A stretch of 64,000 bases of DNA, from positions 1,550,001 to 1,614,000 of the forward strand of contig JARUPY010000085.1 of NCBI GenBank assembly GCA_029817715.1, written 5' to 3'. The notes beneath the pieces are model-generated. The model saw only the letters and a list, made by a program, of their open reading frames with translations, was not told the DNA's origin and ran no database searches. Positions 12,663-24,771 of this stretch are shown piece after piece (positions within the stretch are counted from its first letter, which is position 1; each line of letters opens with the position of its first letter). The translations under genes and the position numbers were made by a program. This DNA comes from Melastoma dodecandrum. Taxonomy: Eukaryota; Streptophyta; Magnoliopsida; Myrtales; Melastomataceae.

Positions 12663-13877
12663 ATGCCGCCGATCAACAACCGATGGCAACCCTCCGCCCT
12701 CACTCCCATGACGATGCCGTTTGTCGAAAATAATCGCGAGTACCCTGCCGAAACGGGCACCAACTATTGCTGCCTGAACACCCTCAAGTTCAACCAGTCG
12801 ACACTCCAGTTTGCCTCCTCATCTTCGTATATCTCCTCCCTTGCGCTGGTCGGAGACCTCCTCCTCGCCGGCTCCTCCTCTGAACTCATCCTTTCATTCG
12901 ACTGCTCTGCCCTTGTAACGGAAGAAGCCGGAGTCACCAGCTCGCTAAACGCCTCCTTCTCATCGTCGGGAAAGGCTGGTGCCGTGAAGTCCCTAGCAGC
13001 TCTACCTGATCAAGGGATTTTATTCAGTGCCCACCAGGACAGGAAGATCCGTGTCTGGAGGGTTCGGCCGGGAGACGAGAGTCCATCCAGGATCGCCACG
13101 ATGCCCACTTTGGCAGATCGGACGCTCGGCTATCTAAGCCCGAGGAGAGACCGTGTGAGGCGTCATGTGACGAGCACATGGGTGTGCCACGCCGATGCCA
13201 TCTCCGCCCTCGCCCTGTCTGTAGATGGGACACTTCTTTACTCCGTGTCCTGGGACCGGTCTATGAAAATTTGGCGGACGTCAGACTTCAAGTGCCTGGA
13301 GTCAATGGCGAATGCACACAACGACGCTATCAACACGGTTGCGGCATCCTACAGTGGGGAGGTCTACACGGGGTCGTCCGACGGTATGATCAAACAGTGG
13401 AAGAAGAAGGACGACAACAAGCATGCCCTGGCTGTCACGCTTGAAAGCCCCTGCAGCGCCGGGGTCAATGCACTAGTGATGAGCAGGGATGAGTCCATGC
13501 TCTATTCAGGAGGGAGCGACGGGGTCATCAGCTCATGGAGGATAGATTATGGGGAGACTGAGCTTAACAGCACACTGACAGGGCATGTGTCGTCGGTCCT
13601 GTGCCTGGGGACGGCAACATCGAATCTGCTGGTGAGCGGGTCTGCCGATAGGACGATCAGGGTTTGGCGGTCAGGGTGCACGAAAGGCCGCTTTGCAAAG
13701 GTTATGCACACATGCGTGAGAGTGCTGGAAGGACATGGAGGCCCAGTAAAGTGCTTGGTCGTGGGGATGGCCACCGATGAAGGCGGCGCGGACGACGCCA
13801 CGAATGTAGTGATTTATACCGGGGGTTTGGACTGTGACATGAAGGTGTGGCGAGTCCGTGTTCCAACGACGTTATAA
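12663..13877 (+). CDS. WD40-repeat protein of the JINGUBANG-like family
   Basis: A single intronless frame of 404 residues from MPPINNRW to PTTL. The frame is open 213 bases further upstream, but that part is low in coding character and overlaps the TATA region, so the ATG at 12663 is preferred. About seven WD repeats fill residues 70-400, with recognisable units ending KIRVWRV, SMKIWRT, MIKQWKK, VISSWRI, TIRVWRS and DMKVWRV. The organisation (Ser/Pro N-terminus, seven-bladed propeller, no intron) matches plant JINGUBANG-like proteins, one of which restrains pollen germination in Arabidopsis. Propellers act as protein-binding platforms; the partner here is unknown. The codon use is GC-richer than the flanks. 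Confidence 0.85.
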   Translation: MPPINNRWQPSALTPMTMPFVENNREYPAETGTNYCCLNTLKFNQSTLQFASSSSYISSLALVGDLLLAGSSSELILSFDCSALVTEEAGVTSSLNASFSSSGKAGAVKSLAALPDQGILFSAHQDRKIRVWRVRPGDESPSRIATMPTLADRTLGYLSPRRDRVRRHVTSTWVCHADAISALALSVDGTLLYSVSWDRSMKIWRTSDFKCLESMANAHNDAINTVAASYSGEVYTGSSDGMIKQWKKKDDNKHALAVTLESPCSAGVNALVMSRDESMLYSGGSDGVISSWRIDYGETELNSTLTGHVSSVLCLGTATSNLLVSGSADRTIRVWRSGCTKGRFAKVMHTCVRVLEGHGGPVKCLVVGMATDEGGADDATNVVIYTGGLDCDMKVWRVRVPTTL

Positions 13878-16277
13878 TTCAATATCTTAGGATGAGATGG
13901 GTTTTCTATTATTTCTCTACTATTCCCCGTACGTATGCCTCATAAAGTTTGGGTGTATTTTCGTAAGAAAGGTAAAGCCATTATAATTGTAAGAGTAATA
14001 TATTATGCATGGGTTTCTTCTTCATTGCCCTCCCTATGTCTCAAATTTTAGACTTAGACATCCAATTATATGTTTGTTAGTTGGTCTTCATAATTCCTCC
14101 GGATCTTACTCAAACCACTACCTTGAAATAGTTAAGAAACTTGTTGGAAAGGGTCTACACCCATAACCGATATCATATAAAAAAAAATAAGTAAATCTTG
14201 ATTTAAATTACATAATTTAACAACGACCGTCGAAAGTAATTCCTCCGTCTACGAATTATCGGCTAGATTGAGATTTTTATGTGAATTTTTTTATATATTT
14301 TTAAAAATGATGTAGACCGAAAAGCCATATTTTCATGTCGACGCTGGTACGTGGATCATGTCGCTGTTACATTTTATAAAGAGTAAAAGTTATATCATGC
14401 GCAAACGGATGTACTATATAAGGAAGCTATTGTTGACCACGTGACGCGCCCGGTTGTCGGAATTATATGATGGCAGTTTGGGGTGTGTCAAATGTTATCT
14501 TTCTAACATTGTTAATAGAATTAATCCATCTTTTGGTGCGTTTTGGTCACTTTCAGAGGGACATGTGCGCAGAGATTCTGACAGCGATTAGGGTCTTAAT
14601 TAGTTTTCGTAATGCATGACTTGGGGTGCATGTTATCTGATAATTTAATGTTTAACTATTTTTAATTTGTCGGGGGATTCCTTTCGTCCTTAAGTGCATA
14701 AATTATTTGATTATGACAATAACACTACGAGAGAGAAAGAATCAGATCTTCTTTTAAAACGGTTGTGCCATGAACTCCTCCCCACCATCGCAATTTGTTT
14801 TCCCTTTGTAAAAGAAGAAGAAAGCTTTAATGGGCCTGTGCCGTAAGCCCAATATTCGAGTATCTCAGGCGCGTTATTGGGCCGTTCTTATGGGCCCAAT
14901 TAAAAAAGAAGAAGCAAGCAGCAAATATCAAACGAAGAAAAAAAAATTACTTATCAAATGAGATGTGGACAAGGACACCCAACATTAATTAATGATTGTG
15001 ATCATGTATTGAGTGAATTATTAGTATCAGATGGGGTTGTTGGGGTGGGGGTGGGGATGGGATGGGGTCGGTAGCTGAAAACTTTCTGGAGTGTAATGAT
15101 GAGGTGGGGGGGGAGGGGGGGAGCATATTTCGGGAGATGGAGCCAAATATATGAATATATGTTTGTGTGTGAGGGAGTGAGTGTGAGTCTCACAATTGTT
15201 AGTTGGCAAAGAGAATAATAATTATAATAAAACCTGGCCTGGCCCCTCTGGGAAGGTTTTGTTGGATCAAAATGTCGAACCTGTGTAAATTATTTTTATT
15301 TAACCATTCCTTTTTATTACCTTTTCATGCTTACTCATTTGGGTTCTGGGTGTTTTTTGCTTTTATCGTCAGCAATGTTGGGGTTGGGGGGGGAGGGGTT
15401 TACTTTGTGTTGATGAACAGGGAAAAGGTGAAAAAACAATGATAATAGTAAAAGGGAATGATGGAGAGGCTCGTTTTAGCTTAAACTTTCGGGTTTTTGC
15501 AAAACTTATTTATTCAGGGGTCAAACCCCAAAAAAGCAACCCTCCCTCCCCCAAAGCTTGCTTTGGCCGATCTGTGTTTGTTTTCCGGTATTTGTTTGTG
15601 GGGGGGAATAAAATCCATGGCACAACCAGACCGAACTGCAGAGACCAGGACAAGAACACACAGAAGTCCAGTCCGTGTCTAAAACGAAACTCTTTTGGAA
15701 TTCCAGAGGGGGTTTGAATGGATTCCCTTATAACACCCAACTGCGCCAGTTCTCTCAAAAGGATGATTATATTCTCTTGTAACACGCACACTTCGCAAAA
15801 ATGGTATGCCAGAGAACGAGAGATTCCTCCTCCCCTCCCCCATCTTTAACTGACCCCAATAAAAGCAACAGTCGGGAGGAGGTCACGAGCAGCCTTTCTT
15901 TTTTTCGCTTTTCACCACCCCCGCGGTCGGGTAAAAAGTCGACTCCCACGCTCAGAACGGTAAAAGGTAAAAAGTAAAGATATGTTTTATCCTAATATTA
16001 TCTGTGTGTGAGAGAGAAAGACTCTATAACTACGTGTCGCTAGATCATTACTACTAACGATGCAAATCTTTGGGGAGCCACTCCCTGGAAGAAAGAGAAG
16101 ATGACATGAACCCCCTTTTTCCTTCCCATTTAATGCGACCACCTCTTGCAAAACCCTAAAATACTTTAGAAAATGTTTAATCTAAAGCAGTTCCAGATTC
16201 GGACATCTGCATTTGATGTGTCCGGGGAAGGTGGTGTAGATTCCGACATGTTGGGCGTAGGAAGGAACTGACCATAG

Positions 16278-16278
<1 letters not shown>

Positions 16279-16305
<27 letters not shown>
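16279..16305. repeat. CT dinucleotide microsatellite
   Basis: A CT repeat with one interruption, followed about 280 bases later by a GA run (16586-16601). Such pairs often mark plant promoter/5' UTR DNA. Confidence 0.75.
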
Positions 16306-16308
<3 letters not shown>

Positions 16309-16816
16309 TACATTCTACAACTATCTACAGACAGAAGAAGTTGAGAGTGTAGCTCCCTTCCTCCCTCCTACTTTTTTCTAATATTCTCTTCTTGGGTTGG
16401 CTGGTGACATAGAAAGAATTCCTTTATTTGCCCCAGACAAGGCGTGAGAAAAATGTAACAGGGAAGCAAAAGAGATGAAAGAAAAAAAAAGGCGATTCCT
16501 ATTCCAAGCAGCAGCTAAGCGTGCAAATTCTACATCCCCCATCTTAAAAGAAAATGTAAACATGACACAGAGAAAGTGAGTGAGTGAGAGAGAGAGAGAG
16601 AATAGTAGGCATTGAATTTTGGGGGAGGGTTCGGGTTGGTTACTGTGAATTGAAAAGGCAAACCACCATCTAACCTTTCGATATCATTTTCATTCACATT
16701 CGTTCATTCATTCCCCTTCCTTCTCTTTGGAATTTCGCCCTCACTCCAACCACAGAAAGACACAGAGATAGAGAGAGAGAAAAAAAAAGAGGAGAGGAAA
16801 CCAAACAATCATCATC

Positions 16817-17035
16817 ATGTCTTCATCCTCTTCTTCGACCAGCCCTCTGACTCAACCTCACCCTTATCATCATTACACCCTCCCTTGTTTTTATTACCTC
16901 AATATTCCCTCCTCATCCCCATCGCCATCGCAACTGCACAAACTCAAGTCCCCACCCCCGGATCAAGAGTCCCAACAGGAAGAGGAAGAGGAAGAAGGCG
17001 GCTGGGGTTTTGCTTCTGGGAAAAGCAAACCCTAA
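16817..17035 (+). CDS. Small open frame, unrecognised, doubtful
   Basis: The frame has 72 codons with a good ATG context (atcatcATGTC). It begins with a Ser/Thr run (MSSSSSSTSPLTQPHPYHHY), has a Pro/Ser-rich middle, an acidic Glu run and ends GFASGKSKP. It follows a leader-like stretch with GA/CT repeats. No family was recognised. It may be a short protein, an upstream open reading frame or chance; the low-complexity composition argues for caution. Confidence 0.25.
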   Translation: MSSSSSSTSPLTQPHPYHHYTLPCFYYLNIPSSSPSPSQLHKLKSPPPDQESQQEEEEEEGGWGFASGKSKP

Positions 17036-18239
17036 CTTCTCGATCCGGAGCTTTTAAGCTCTGGAACATAGGAGTAGGAGGAGATTGAGATCCGGTGCCT
17101 CCTATTCTCGGGGAATCAAGCCAGATGGTCCGATTTTCGAGTCGCGTTTTCGCCTTTTTTTCTTGTCTCGCTTTTATTTTAAATCAAGTGTTTTGATCCC
17201 GGTTTGTTTCGTGCCTTGTTTCTTGATACTGTTCTTCGATCTCGTGCTTGTACTAAGTATACACACAGGAACTGCCTCATCGTGTGGTTTCCGGAGGGAT
17301 GTGATTTGTGAGTTCTCCCAAAGCCGAGACATTTTTCGGAGGCGATAAAATATTTAATGTATTGCTTGCTGGTTATTTCTGCCTGCGTGATATCGTGTCT
17401 CGTAGGATTATCGTGTTGTATCTGCGATTCTTTTACTTGTTATCACCGTAAGCAATCCGTCCCATCGTTTCTTAGGCAAAGATTTAATGAATCGCCTGAG
17501 ATCAGCGCACATCAGTCTAGGGTTTGAGAAATTGGCAAAAGAATCGACTGATATGCGATCTTCGTGTTGTATACCTTTTTTATACATGTTTTTTAGCATC
17601 AGTTCTGCATCTCTGTTTGGGGAAGTCATGACTTTGGTTTGTAATTATTACCATGTCAAAGCTGAACGAGGAAGAAGTATAATTCTCCACGGCACCACCT
17701 TCCCCACACAACAAATCCTTCTTTTACTTATAACTCAGCTTGTACTGCTGCAATAAGAAGATTTTCCAAACGTTAAGTAAACAACACAAAGCATAGTTGT
17801 GCGTAGATCGTCCCACATCGAGAACCCATTCTTACGCCTTCCGGACGCCAAGAGTCTATCATCTCTAAACTCTCTTTATGTCCCCCGTTGAGATGGCAAG
17901 GGAGACTCTTTTCGTTTCTGGATCGAACGGAACCCCGAGCACAAGTAAAGGGTCGTGCGAGAAGTTACTCGTATTCGGAGGCAGTTTTCGATTAGATGGG
18001 ATGAAAAGCCACGCAACCAAGAGACAGCACAGGTGAAGAGCGGGGAGGGGAGCATATGTTGTGGGAAAATGGCCGAGAGATGAAGATTGGTGTATAGGCC
18101 CAAATTGTTAACAGAAACGGATCGATATGGGACACAATCACGGGATCCAAATGACCGCCGCCTGTGAGGAGGGCCCATCGGCCATGCTTTATGACCGCGC
18201 GGCATGGTGAAGGAGAATTTTACATGGCGATGGTCGACT

Positions 18240-19415
18240 TTCCGAGGGAGGTCAAGAGGAAAGGAGACTGAAAGGGAGGTCCAGAGAAACGCCTTGCGCT
18301 TTTCCCGATCCTGCTTGCTCAACAGCAACGTTACGTCCCAGTCCTCTGCCTGGTACTTCTTTACTGTACTTCTTCAGGTTCTTGGCAATCTCTACTTCCT
18401 TCTCTTGGGACAAGGGCGGCGGTGACCTTGGCCGCCATAGGAACTGCAAATACAAAACATCAGATAAGTCCGTCAGAATTCGTTGGGGGATGGCACAATG
18501 ACAAAAAAAGTTTGTGACGAGTAGCCTCCTTTCTTTACCTGGTAGAACTGATCCTTCGAGATCTTGTATAGAAGCTTGCCATGGAAAGACCATATATTAA
18601 AACCATTTTCTATCCCACGGTCTGAGATAACGGATGTCGCCACATATCTGCAGAGGTAAATCCATAGCATGAGCTAGACATGTATATGACAATGGGGCTT
18701 CCATGTTTACCTTTCGGTTGGATCCTATTCGAGATTGGTCGACATGAAATGCTCTGCAGTCGCCATGGGTTCGAGATCATCGACATTGTAGAACTCCAGT
18801 TGTCCATTAAAATTCTTCAAACCGGAGAAAATAATCGTGCGACCAGAAGAGAGCGTTAGCCTGCTTCCCCTTCAGAGTAGTAAGCTTCATGACCGGACCA
18901 ATACTTCCACCGCCTTCCAATTTCTCAAACTTCTCCCGTGTAACTACAGGCAGGCCGTCGACGATGACAACATTATTCAGGCTAGTGTCCAATTCCAGCT
19001 GGTTGTTGTCCTGGTAAAGATCATCATCTTCATTGTCATCACTGTGAAAAAAATCCACGCAAAACGTCACAAACAATACCCCAGGCAAGCAAAAGAAACA
19101 TTCTAAAATTATCAAAAAAAGTCGGACCAAGACAAACTAAGAAAACAATTCAAATATCAAGCCTGGATCAAGGCCTTTGATCCAATCTAAGCCGATCGCA
19201 TGGGAAACCACCAGAGTAACTCTGGTCTACTCCAGGCAGAAGCGGAACAAGTGGATGGGAACGCTCTGCAAGAGCTATATGTCGGCAAGAAACAAATCGC
19301 ATAACCTGATCACACCGAAATCTTGGTGGGGAGAAAGGCTCACGGAGTCAAGATCGACAAGCGAGAAGTCGATCCCAAGCCTTGCGGAGGACTCCTCTAT
19401 AACCACGTCCACCAT
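18240..19415 (-). pseudogene. Translation initiation factor eIF3 subunit b pseudogene
   Basis: Fragments of plant eIF3b appear in order on the minus strand. Exon 1 (19415-19306) reads MVDVVIEESSARLGIDFS. A second exon starts at 19041 (SDDNEDDDLYQ, then VVTREKFEKLEG). The sequence then jumps directly to LTTLKGKQANALFWS, so the RRM and most of the propeller are deleted. Further pieces are NGQLEFYNVDDLEPMATAEH, ENGFNIWSFHGKLLYKISKD, FLWRPRS, AKNLKKYSK and LLSKQDREKRKAF. Lesions are an in-frame TAG at 18725-18727 where the family has Trp, a frameshift after FWS, another within KKYSK near 18366, and a missing C-terminus. Several GT-AG introns are still recognisable, so this is a degraded gene copy and not a processed retrocopy. 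In a working gene the product is the scaffold of the eIF3 complex. Confidence 0.85.
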
Positions 19416-21804
19416 ATGTGATCTTCCTTTCCTTTCAAAACCTTTGCTCTGAAGCCCTCTCGATTCGAGTGGTGGCGGGAACTGGCAGTTTATTCTGCAT
19501 ACTCTCATTTATAGATCTCTATTATCTCTATATCATCCGGATATAGGAATGTGATCCGAAGCAGAATCTGATAGGTAATATACATAAAATTTCGTGTGAT
19601 ATTATGAGATATCGGAAAGATATTGCCCTAAATTCTATTGTTTATTATAAATAGACGGATTGTCCGGAGCTTCAAACAGAAAAGTCGGATAGGTGAGATT
19701 CACGGGTTAGTTCGATGTAGACTTTGTAACTAGGATAAGGGTTGTCACGCTCTGAGGTATCTGGTGAGTCGTTGTACGAGAATGTTCGGAGAGTCGTAGA
19801 ATCTCAAGGAGAACCTCCCCGTGGACATAGACCGATTTGGGCCAAACCACGTAAATCTTGCGTCGTACATCGTTTCTCATTAGGCGCCGGCGGTTAAAGA
19901 TACAAGATAGTTTTACACATATAATGCTTATTATTATTGTAAAATTAAGGTTCATGTTTTTTCCTGATAGACGGGCCAACGTTTTGGGCCGAGATGCTAC
20001 GGTAAGGTGATTGGGCCTAATTTGGGGAATCCTGAAAAGAGATGGGCCCTCTCTGGGAGGAGGTGGTGTATATAATAAATGACAACGTACTCGTCCTGTT
20101 TGACATTTGTTGCAACCAAATCAAATCAGTAAGGGGTAAAGACTAGGAGGAGTACGATGAATGATACGACAGGACAGAAGGCAGGAAGCTTCGTAGGAAA
20201 TTCAGGTTGATGGTGCAGAAAAATATGAACAAGTTACAACGAGATGAATGAGTGAAGGATGGATTGATTCAAAAACTCGATATAAATAACGATGTCAACA
20301 AAACACTGCAGAGGACATGTGCTGGGCGGACCTGGATGGATGCCTTGCGTGGGATTTTGGTCCAACAATGGATGCACGGGGGGCAGTAAATGTAACAAAT
20401 GCATCCAATTATCAAGCAAATTTTACTCCTTTATCCTTCTATTAAATGCACGTGGAGTCACACCGTCGGTATGAATCGACTAATATAGCAAAACAAATGA
20501 TGCCTTCTGTTGTTGCGGGGGGTAATGAAAGGCTATGCCTTTTGTTTAGGGATTGGTTGATTTGGGAACCAAAAACTAGGAAAAAGTCGCAAAATGAAAA
20601 CCGTGTGCGAGAAAGAATATAAAATAATGTAGTAAAATCCATTATATAAAAACAATCCTCACCTTCTCTTTTCCCTTTTCTACCGAGTGTTTTGATTGAG
20701 TTTTTGTTAATCGTTAGTTATGAAAATTTTACCTCAATTGAAATAATGATTTGAATTTAAAAATTTCAATTAGTAATCCTTTATATATTTTTGTTCGCTT
20801 TTTAAAATTCGAGTTTGCTCCTTAAACTTAAAAATACCGAGGAGCTTAAAAGTTTTTTCATAATAAAACGGTAATCACCTTTGTTAGTTCTCAAAAGTCG
20901 AGTTCATTTATCATAAAAATCGGTTTTAAAATTCGAATTCGGGACATTATCTCATGAATTTAAAAAGTTAATGCACTGAAATGTGAAATATTTTCGTGAC
21001 TAACTCTAATTAGGAACAAAGCCAGGGTTTGTTTAGCTTGGAATCCTTGGAAAAAAATAATAAAATGGGAAAAAATGGCACTTTTCGAGAAAAATTTTAT
21101 CAAATTTTTACGCAAGAATGCTTCTTTTCTTCGCTTTTCGGTATTTTAAACACCGATTTTAACGAGAAGTACGATCCATTCCGATGGTCTAAGCCAAAAG
21201 ACAACCTCGTTATGGGCGTCGTTGGTGATGGCGGGTCCCACCGGGAAGAACTGTCTGCCGAAAAGAGACAGAAGAAGACGACGACGACGACGACTTCTGA
21301 CACAGCTCGGTTCCCAAAACTCCTTGTCGTCGCTGTGCCCAGAAGTCGAACTTCCGCGAGTCGAGATCCGGGAGAGTGATTTCGATATCATGATGGGGGG
21401 TGTCCGTTTCCTCCAGGAAGCAACCCAAAAGCTGCCAAACTCCGATTACGGCTAAGTGAAAGGGCGGTCTCTGTCTCCTTGTTTAAGGTTCGGGGTGGGG
21501 AGGAAGGAGGATTTGACACTTGACGTCCTCTCGTTCATTTTCTTGGATTTTCCCCATTGATTGCCATTTATTTGTAGAAAAGGGATCATTTTGGGTATAA
21601 ATACGGGGGAAAGGGGGCGAATTGGGCAGTGGGTGTCCCTTTGCGATTATGGCGATGAATTCGATGTTGGTGTTGGGTTTATGGGAATTGGTGTTGGCGG
21701 GGTTGATTCTGTGAAGGAAGAACTGTCGCAGGTGTTTTTCTGTGTTTACTAGGGGGTGTGTTTGTGTCTGTGTGTGTGTGTTTTCGAAGGGGTTCGTTGT
21801 CATC
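19416..21804. other. Gene-free interval between the eIF3b relic and CBP60
   Basis: No supported coding sequence. A group of TGGGCC/GGGCCC-type motifs lies at 19970-20055, about 560-640 bases upstream of the eIF3b relic start, possibly an old promoter. The right end is the CBP60 promoter. Confidence 0.4.
21596..21603 (+). promoter_or_regulatory. TATA box of the CBP60 gene
   Basis: A TATAAATA octamer about 200 bases upstream of the ATG at 21805. It would place transcription start near 21630, leaving a leader of about 175 bases. Confidence 0.5.
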
Positions 21805-24771
21805 ATGTCTCAGAAAAGGCAGACCGAGGATGCCAACTCCCCTGATGACAAGAGGAGGAGGATCCCCTCTTTCCAGAGGTCAGTTTTACATCACTTCTTT
21901 TGTTTTTGATGCTTGGACGGTGGGATGGCTAATGATCGATCAAGTTAAAGCGATCATTTTGGATTATGTCTTGTTGTAGAGAATTGGGTTTTGGTAGTTC
22001 CGGTCCTTTTGCATGGCAAGGCAACATTTTTTTCTTGTACATGGACTGGTAGTACGTTCATGGTGCTGGCTGAGCTTGGTTTTCTGTTGAAATTTTGCAG
22101 TGTGGTTCATCGCGTGGTGTGGACAGAAACCGTGCGAAACTTGCTGGAGCCAATTCTCGAGCCTTTGATTCGTAAAGTGGTGAGTTTCACATTTGTTGGG
22201 AGAGTAAATGACGATGTCTAGTCTGATATGCATGTGGACTGTTATGTGGCGAGTAGGTTTTTGCTTTCACTGGCGCCATGGTTCCATTTCTCTATTTTCC
22301 TTCCTTCTTTGCTGTTCGTGTAGTCTGATTAGTTATGTACTTCCACATGCAGTTCCAGTCAGCCCCTATGATTGTTATCAAAGTTGATTTGCTAATGCGA
22401 TTTGGATCATTCTACTCTCTCACATTTTCGTGTTTGTATTCTAGCACGCATTTTGGTCGTTTGTGCAGAGTGATAAAAGTTGAGTTCCTTTTCTTTTCAC
22501 AGGTCAAAGAGGAGGTTGATCTTGCTTTGAAGAAGTACATGATCTCTGTGCAAAGGTAGATCTTCTGCAATCTTTCAGCTACTTTACAGGGAACAACTCT
22601 TGTTTCTTGACTTCCTGGAGGCTCCTGTGCCATGAGAGTGACCCTTACCTTTTGTTTGGACAGGAACTGCGAAAAAGAGATGCATGCACCTGCAATAAGG
22701 AACTTACGGTTGCAGTTTTTGAGCACTCTCTCTCTTCCTGTATTCACTGGTGCTCGCATTGAAGGGGAAGAACTTTTCCCTGTGAAAATAGCTCTGCTTG
22801 ATGCCTCTACTGGACAAATAGTTAGTTCTGGGCCCGAGTCATCAGCCAAGGTTGAAATTGTTGTTCTTGAAGGTGATTTTGATGCAGATGATGCTGAAAA
22901 TTGGACGGTTGAAGATTTCAGGAATAATATTGTGCGAGAGAGGGAAGGGAAGAAGCCACTTCTCACGGGAGAGGTAGTTTTTAATCTCGCGGATGGCGCT
23001 TGTTCCCTTGCAGATATTGCGTTTACTGATAACTCTAGCTGGACAAGGAGCCGTCGATTCAGATTAGGGGCAAGGGTGATAGATACCTTTGAGGGAGTAA
23101 TAGTAAAGGAAGCGAAAACTGAGTCTATTGTTGTGAGGGACCATCGTGGAGAACGTAAGTGTTCGCTTCATGACCTGGTCCACCGATCTTGCTTACCGAC
23201 TTTGACTCTGTTTTTTGCTTATTGTCATTGGAAAAATTTGTTCACGACCAACTTTATGGTGTGGTTTGCATGCTTGAACTTAGATGCATTGCATTGGATG
23301 TCATGGTGAATCTTTTATACCTCTCTTGGAAGTAAGGATTGACAACCTTTAATCTGCTTGCAGTGTATAAAAAACACTACCCACCTTATCTGCATGATGA
23401 AGTCTGGAGATTGGAAAAGATAGGGAAAGATGGGGCTTTCCACAAGCGCTTAAGTCGGGAAGGTGTAAAAACTGTAAAGGATTTTCTCACTCTATTCTAC
23501 ATAAATCCTTCAAGTCTCCGAAATGTAATGTCATCTATCTTTGCTTTACAATTTAAAGCCTCGATTTTGTTTTTCTTGTTTGGCTTCCTTTGGGATATGC
23601 TATTTGCTGCACAATCTCCATTCCAGATCTTTTCAAATAAACATAATTTAACTGGATATCTCCATTTGATCTGTTGGAATTGAAGATTGAGTAGTAAAGA
23701 TTTATGAAAAAAGACATTCCTAGAAAGGCGGTCCTTCAGGATGACACCTTTTTTGTCATGGTCTTATCCAGATTTTTTTGTTTCTGGTATGTCTGCTAAG
23801 ACATGGGAAAGTCACTGTTGACCATCCCCGGTCTTGTGTAATTGATAATAACATGCATTTGTACTATCCTCCTGGATGACTCCTTTTTTACCGTGGTATT
23901 TTTCAGATTCTTGGCACTGGTATGTCTGCTAAGATGTGGGAAGTCACTGTTGACCATGCCCGGTCATGTGTAATTAATAATAACGTGTACTTGTACTATC
24001 CTCCTGGTTCCCCCCTCAAAGATGGCGTGATCTTCAACATTGTGGGACAAGTCATGGGTTTACTTTCGGAATCTCAGCATGTGCCGAGTGACAAGCTATC
24101 AGAAACTGAAAAGGTTGTTTTGATTCTACCGTCATTCTCTCTAATTTAACTTTTCATTTAACTTTAAAGTTTGCTCTTCCTTTCAGGTGGATGCCCAAAA
24201 CTTGGTTTTATCTGCATTCCAGCACTGGGAGAATGTAGTCTCCTTTGATCGCGAGGCTTCTCTGGGTGCTGGATCTTCAAATCTATCAAACCATTCAAGC
24301 ATGTCAAGGTCGCCGAGGACTGAGCCAATCGATGGATTTGATTATACACAGCCTATTGCATCTTCTGCCGATATTATATCTTCCATGTATCCCACAGGGG
24401 AATTGGGTGGCCTGGAGGATTATACTTTACATGGTTTAGATAATTTGGGCCTTGAGTACGAGCAAACCGTCAATATTCCAAGCCAAGCAACAAATGCCCT
24501 GATCTGCAATATGAGGCCTATGAATGAGGATTTCTTTGATGAGGACCATCTCCAGTTCTTTAGTCCCAATTATGCTCTTCAATCTCAGGCCTTAGAATTT
24601 GGATCAACCAGCGATGCTCAATCTTCGATTGATGGGTGGAGGTGTTCGGCTGTTGCACATATGAGATGGACAAAGGTGTTCAGTGTGTTTAAGTGGTTTT
24701 GGTTAAGAAAAGAAGTTAAAAAAAAGAGAAACTGTTTCCTGGAATTCCCAAGATTCAGCAATACGTCATAG
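21805..24771 (+). CDS. CALMODULIN-BINDING PROTEIN 60 (CBP60) family transcription factor
   Basis: Seven exons join in frame with GT-AG introns to 549 residues: 21805-21878, 22101-22179, 22503-22555, 22664-23154, 23364-23524, 23907-24113 and 24187-24771. The N-terminus is basic ([20 protein letters not shown]), followed by the family helix [19 protein letters not shown]. The conserved CBP60 DNA-binding region spans about 70-355, from [19 protein letters not shown] through [17 protein letters not shown] and [19 protein letters not shown] divergent Ser/Asp-rich tail ends with a basic Trp-containing segment ([20 protein letters not shown]). Arabidopsis relatives bind GAAATT-type promoter sites and steer salicylate-based immunity; some bind calmodulin at the C-terminus. 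Whether this one binds calmodulin cannot be read from the sequence. Intron 5 carries a decayed copy of exon 6. Confidence 0.92.
23739..24005 (+). repeat. Tandem duplication covering the start of CBP60 exon 6
   Basis: Two direct repeats of about 133 bp lie head to tail: 23739-23873 and 23874-24005. Both run from GGATGAC(A/T)CC to TACTATCCTCCT and include polypyrimidine tract, acceptor and the first third of exon 6. Only the second copy is in frame with the gene. The first has base changes in the opening codons and a one-base insertion (GACATGGGAAAGTC against GATGTGGGAAGTC), so using it would shift the frame. Confidence 0.9.

Larger units (their letters stand above)
13878..18239. other. Long gene-poor interval
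   Basis: No recognised gene. It holds TGGGCC/GGCCCA motifs near 14830-14905, G-rich runs near 15040-15125, a CT run (16279-16305), a GA run (16586-16601), a small open frame at 16817-17035 listed separately, and AT-rich DNA. The pyrimidine/purine runs and Ser/Pro/Glu-rich frame look like the leader of a plus-strand gene, but no downstream coding exons were recognised. Confidence 0.4.

Noticed and set aside
12663..13877. Upstream extension of the WD40 gene to position 12450
   Set aside because: The added part overlaps the TATA region and lacks family resemblance.
15040..15125. G-rich tract as a possible telomere remnant
   Set aside because: The units are irregular GGGGT/GGGGA mixtures and not the plant TTTAGGG repeat.
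21029..21379. 116-codon plus-strand frame upstream of CBP60
   Set aside because: Begins in AT-rich DNA, contains a Thr run from a trinucleotide repeat, and has no family resemblance or splice link to CBP60.
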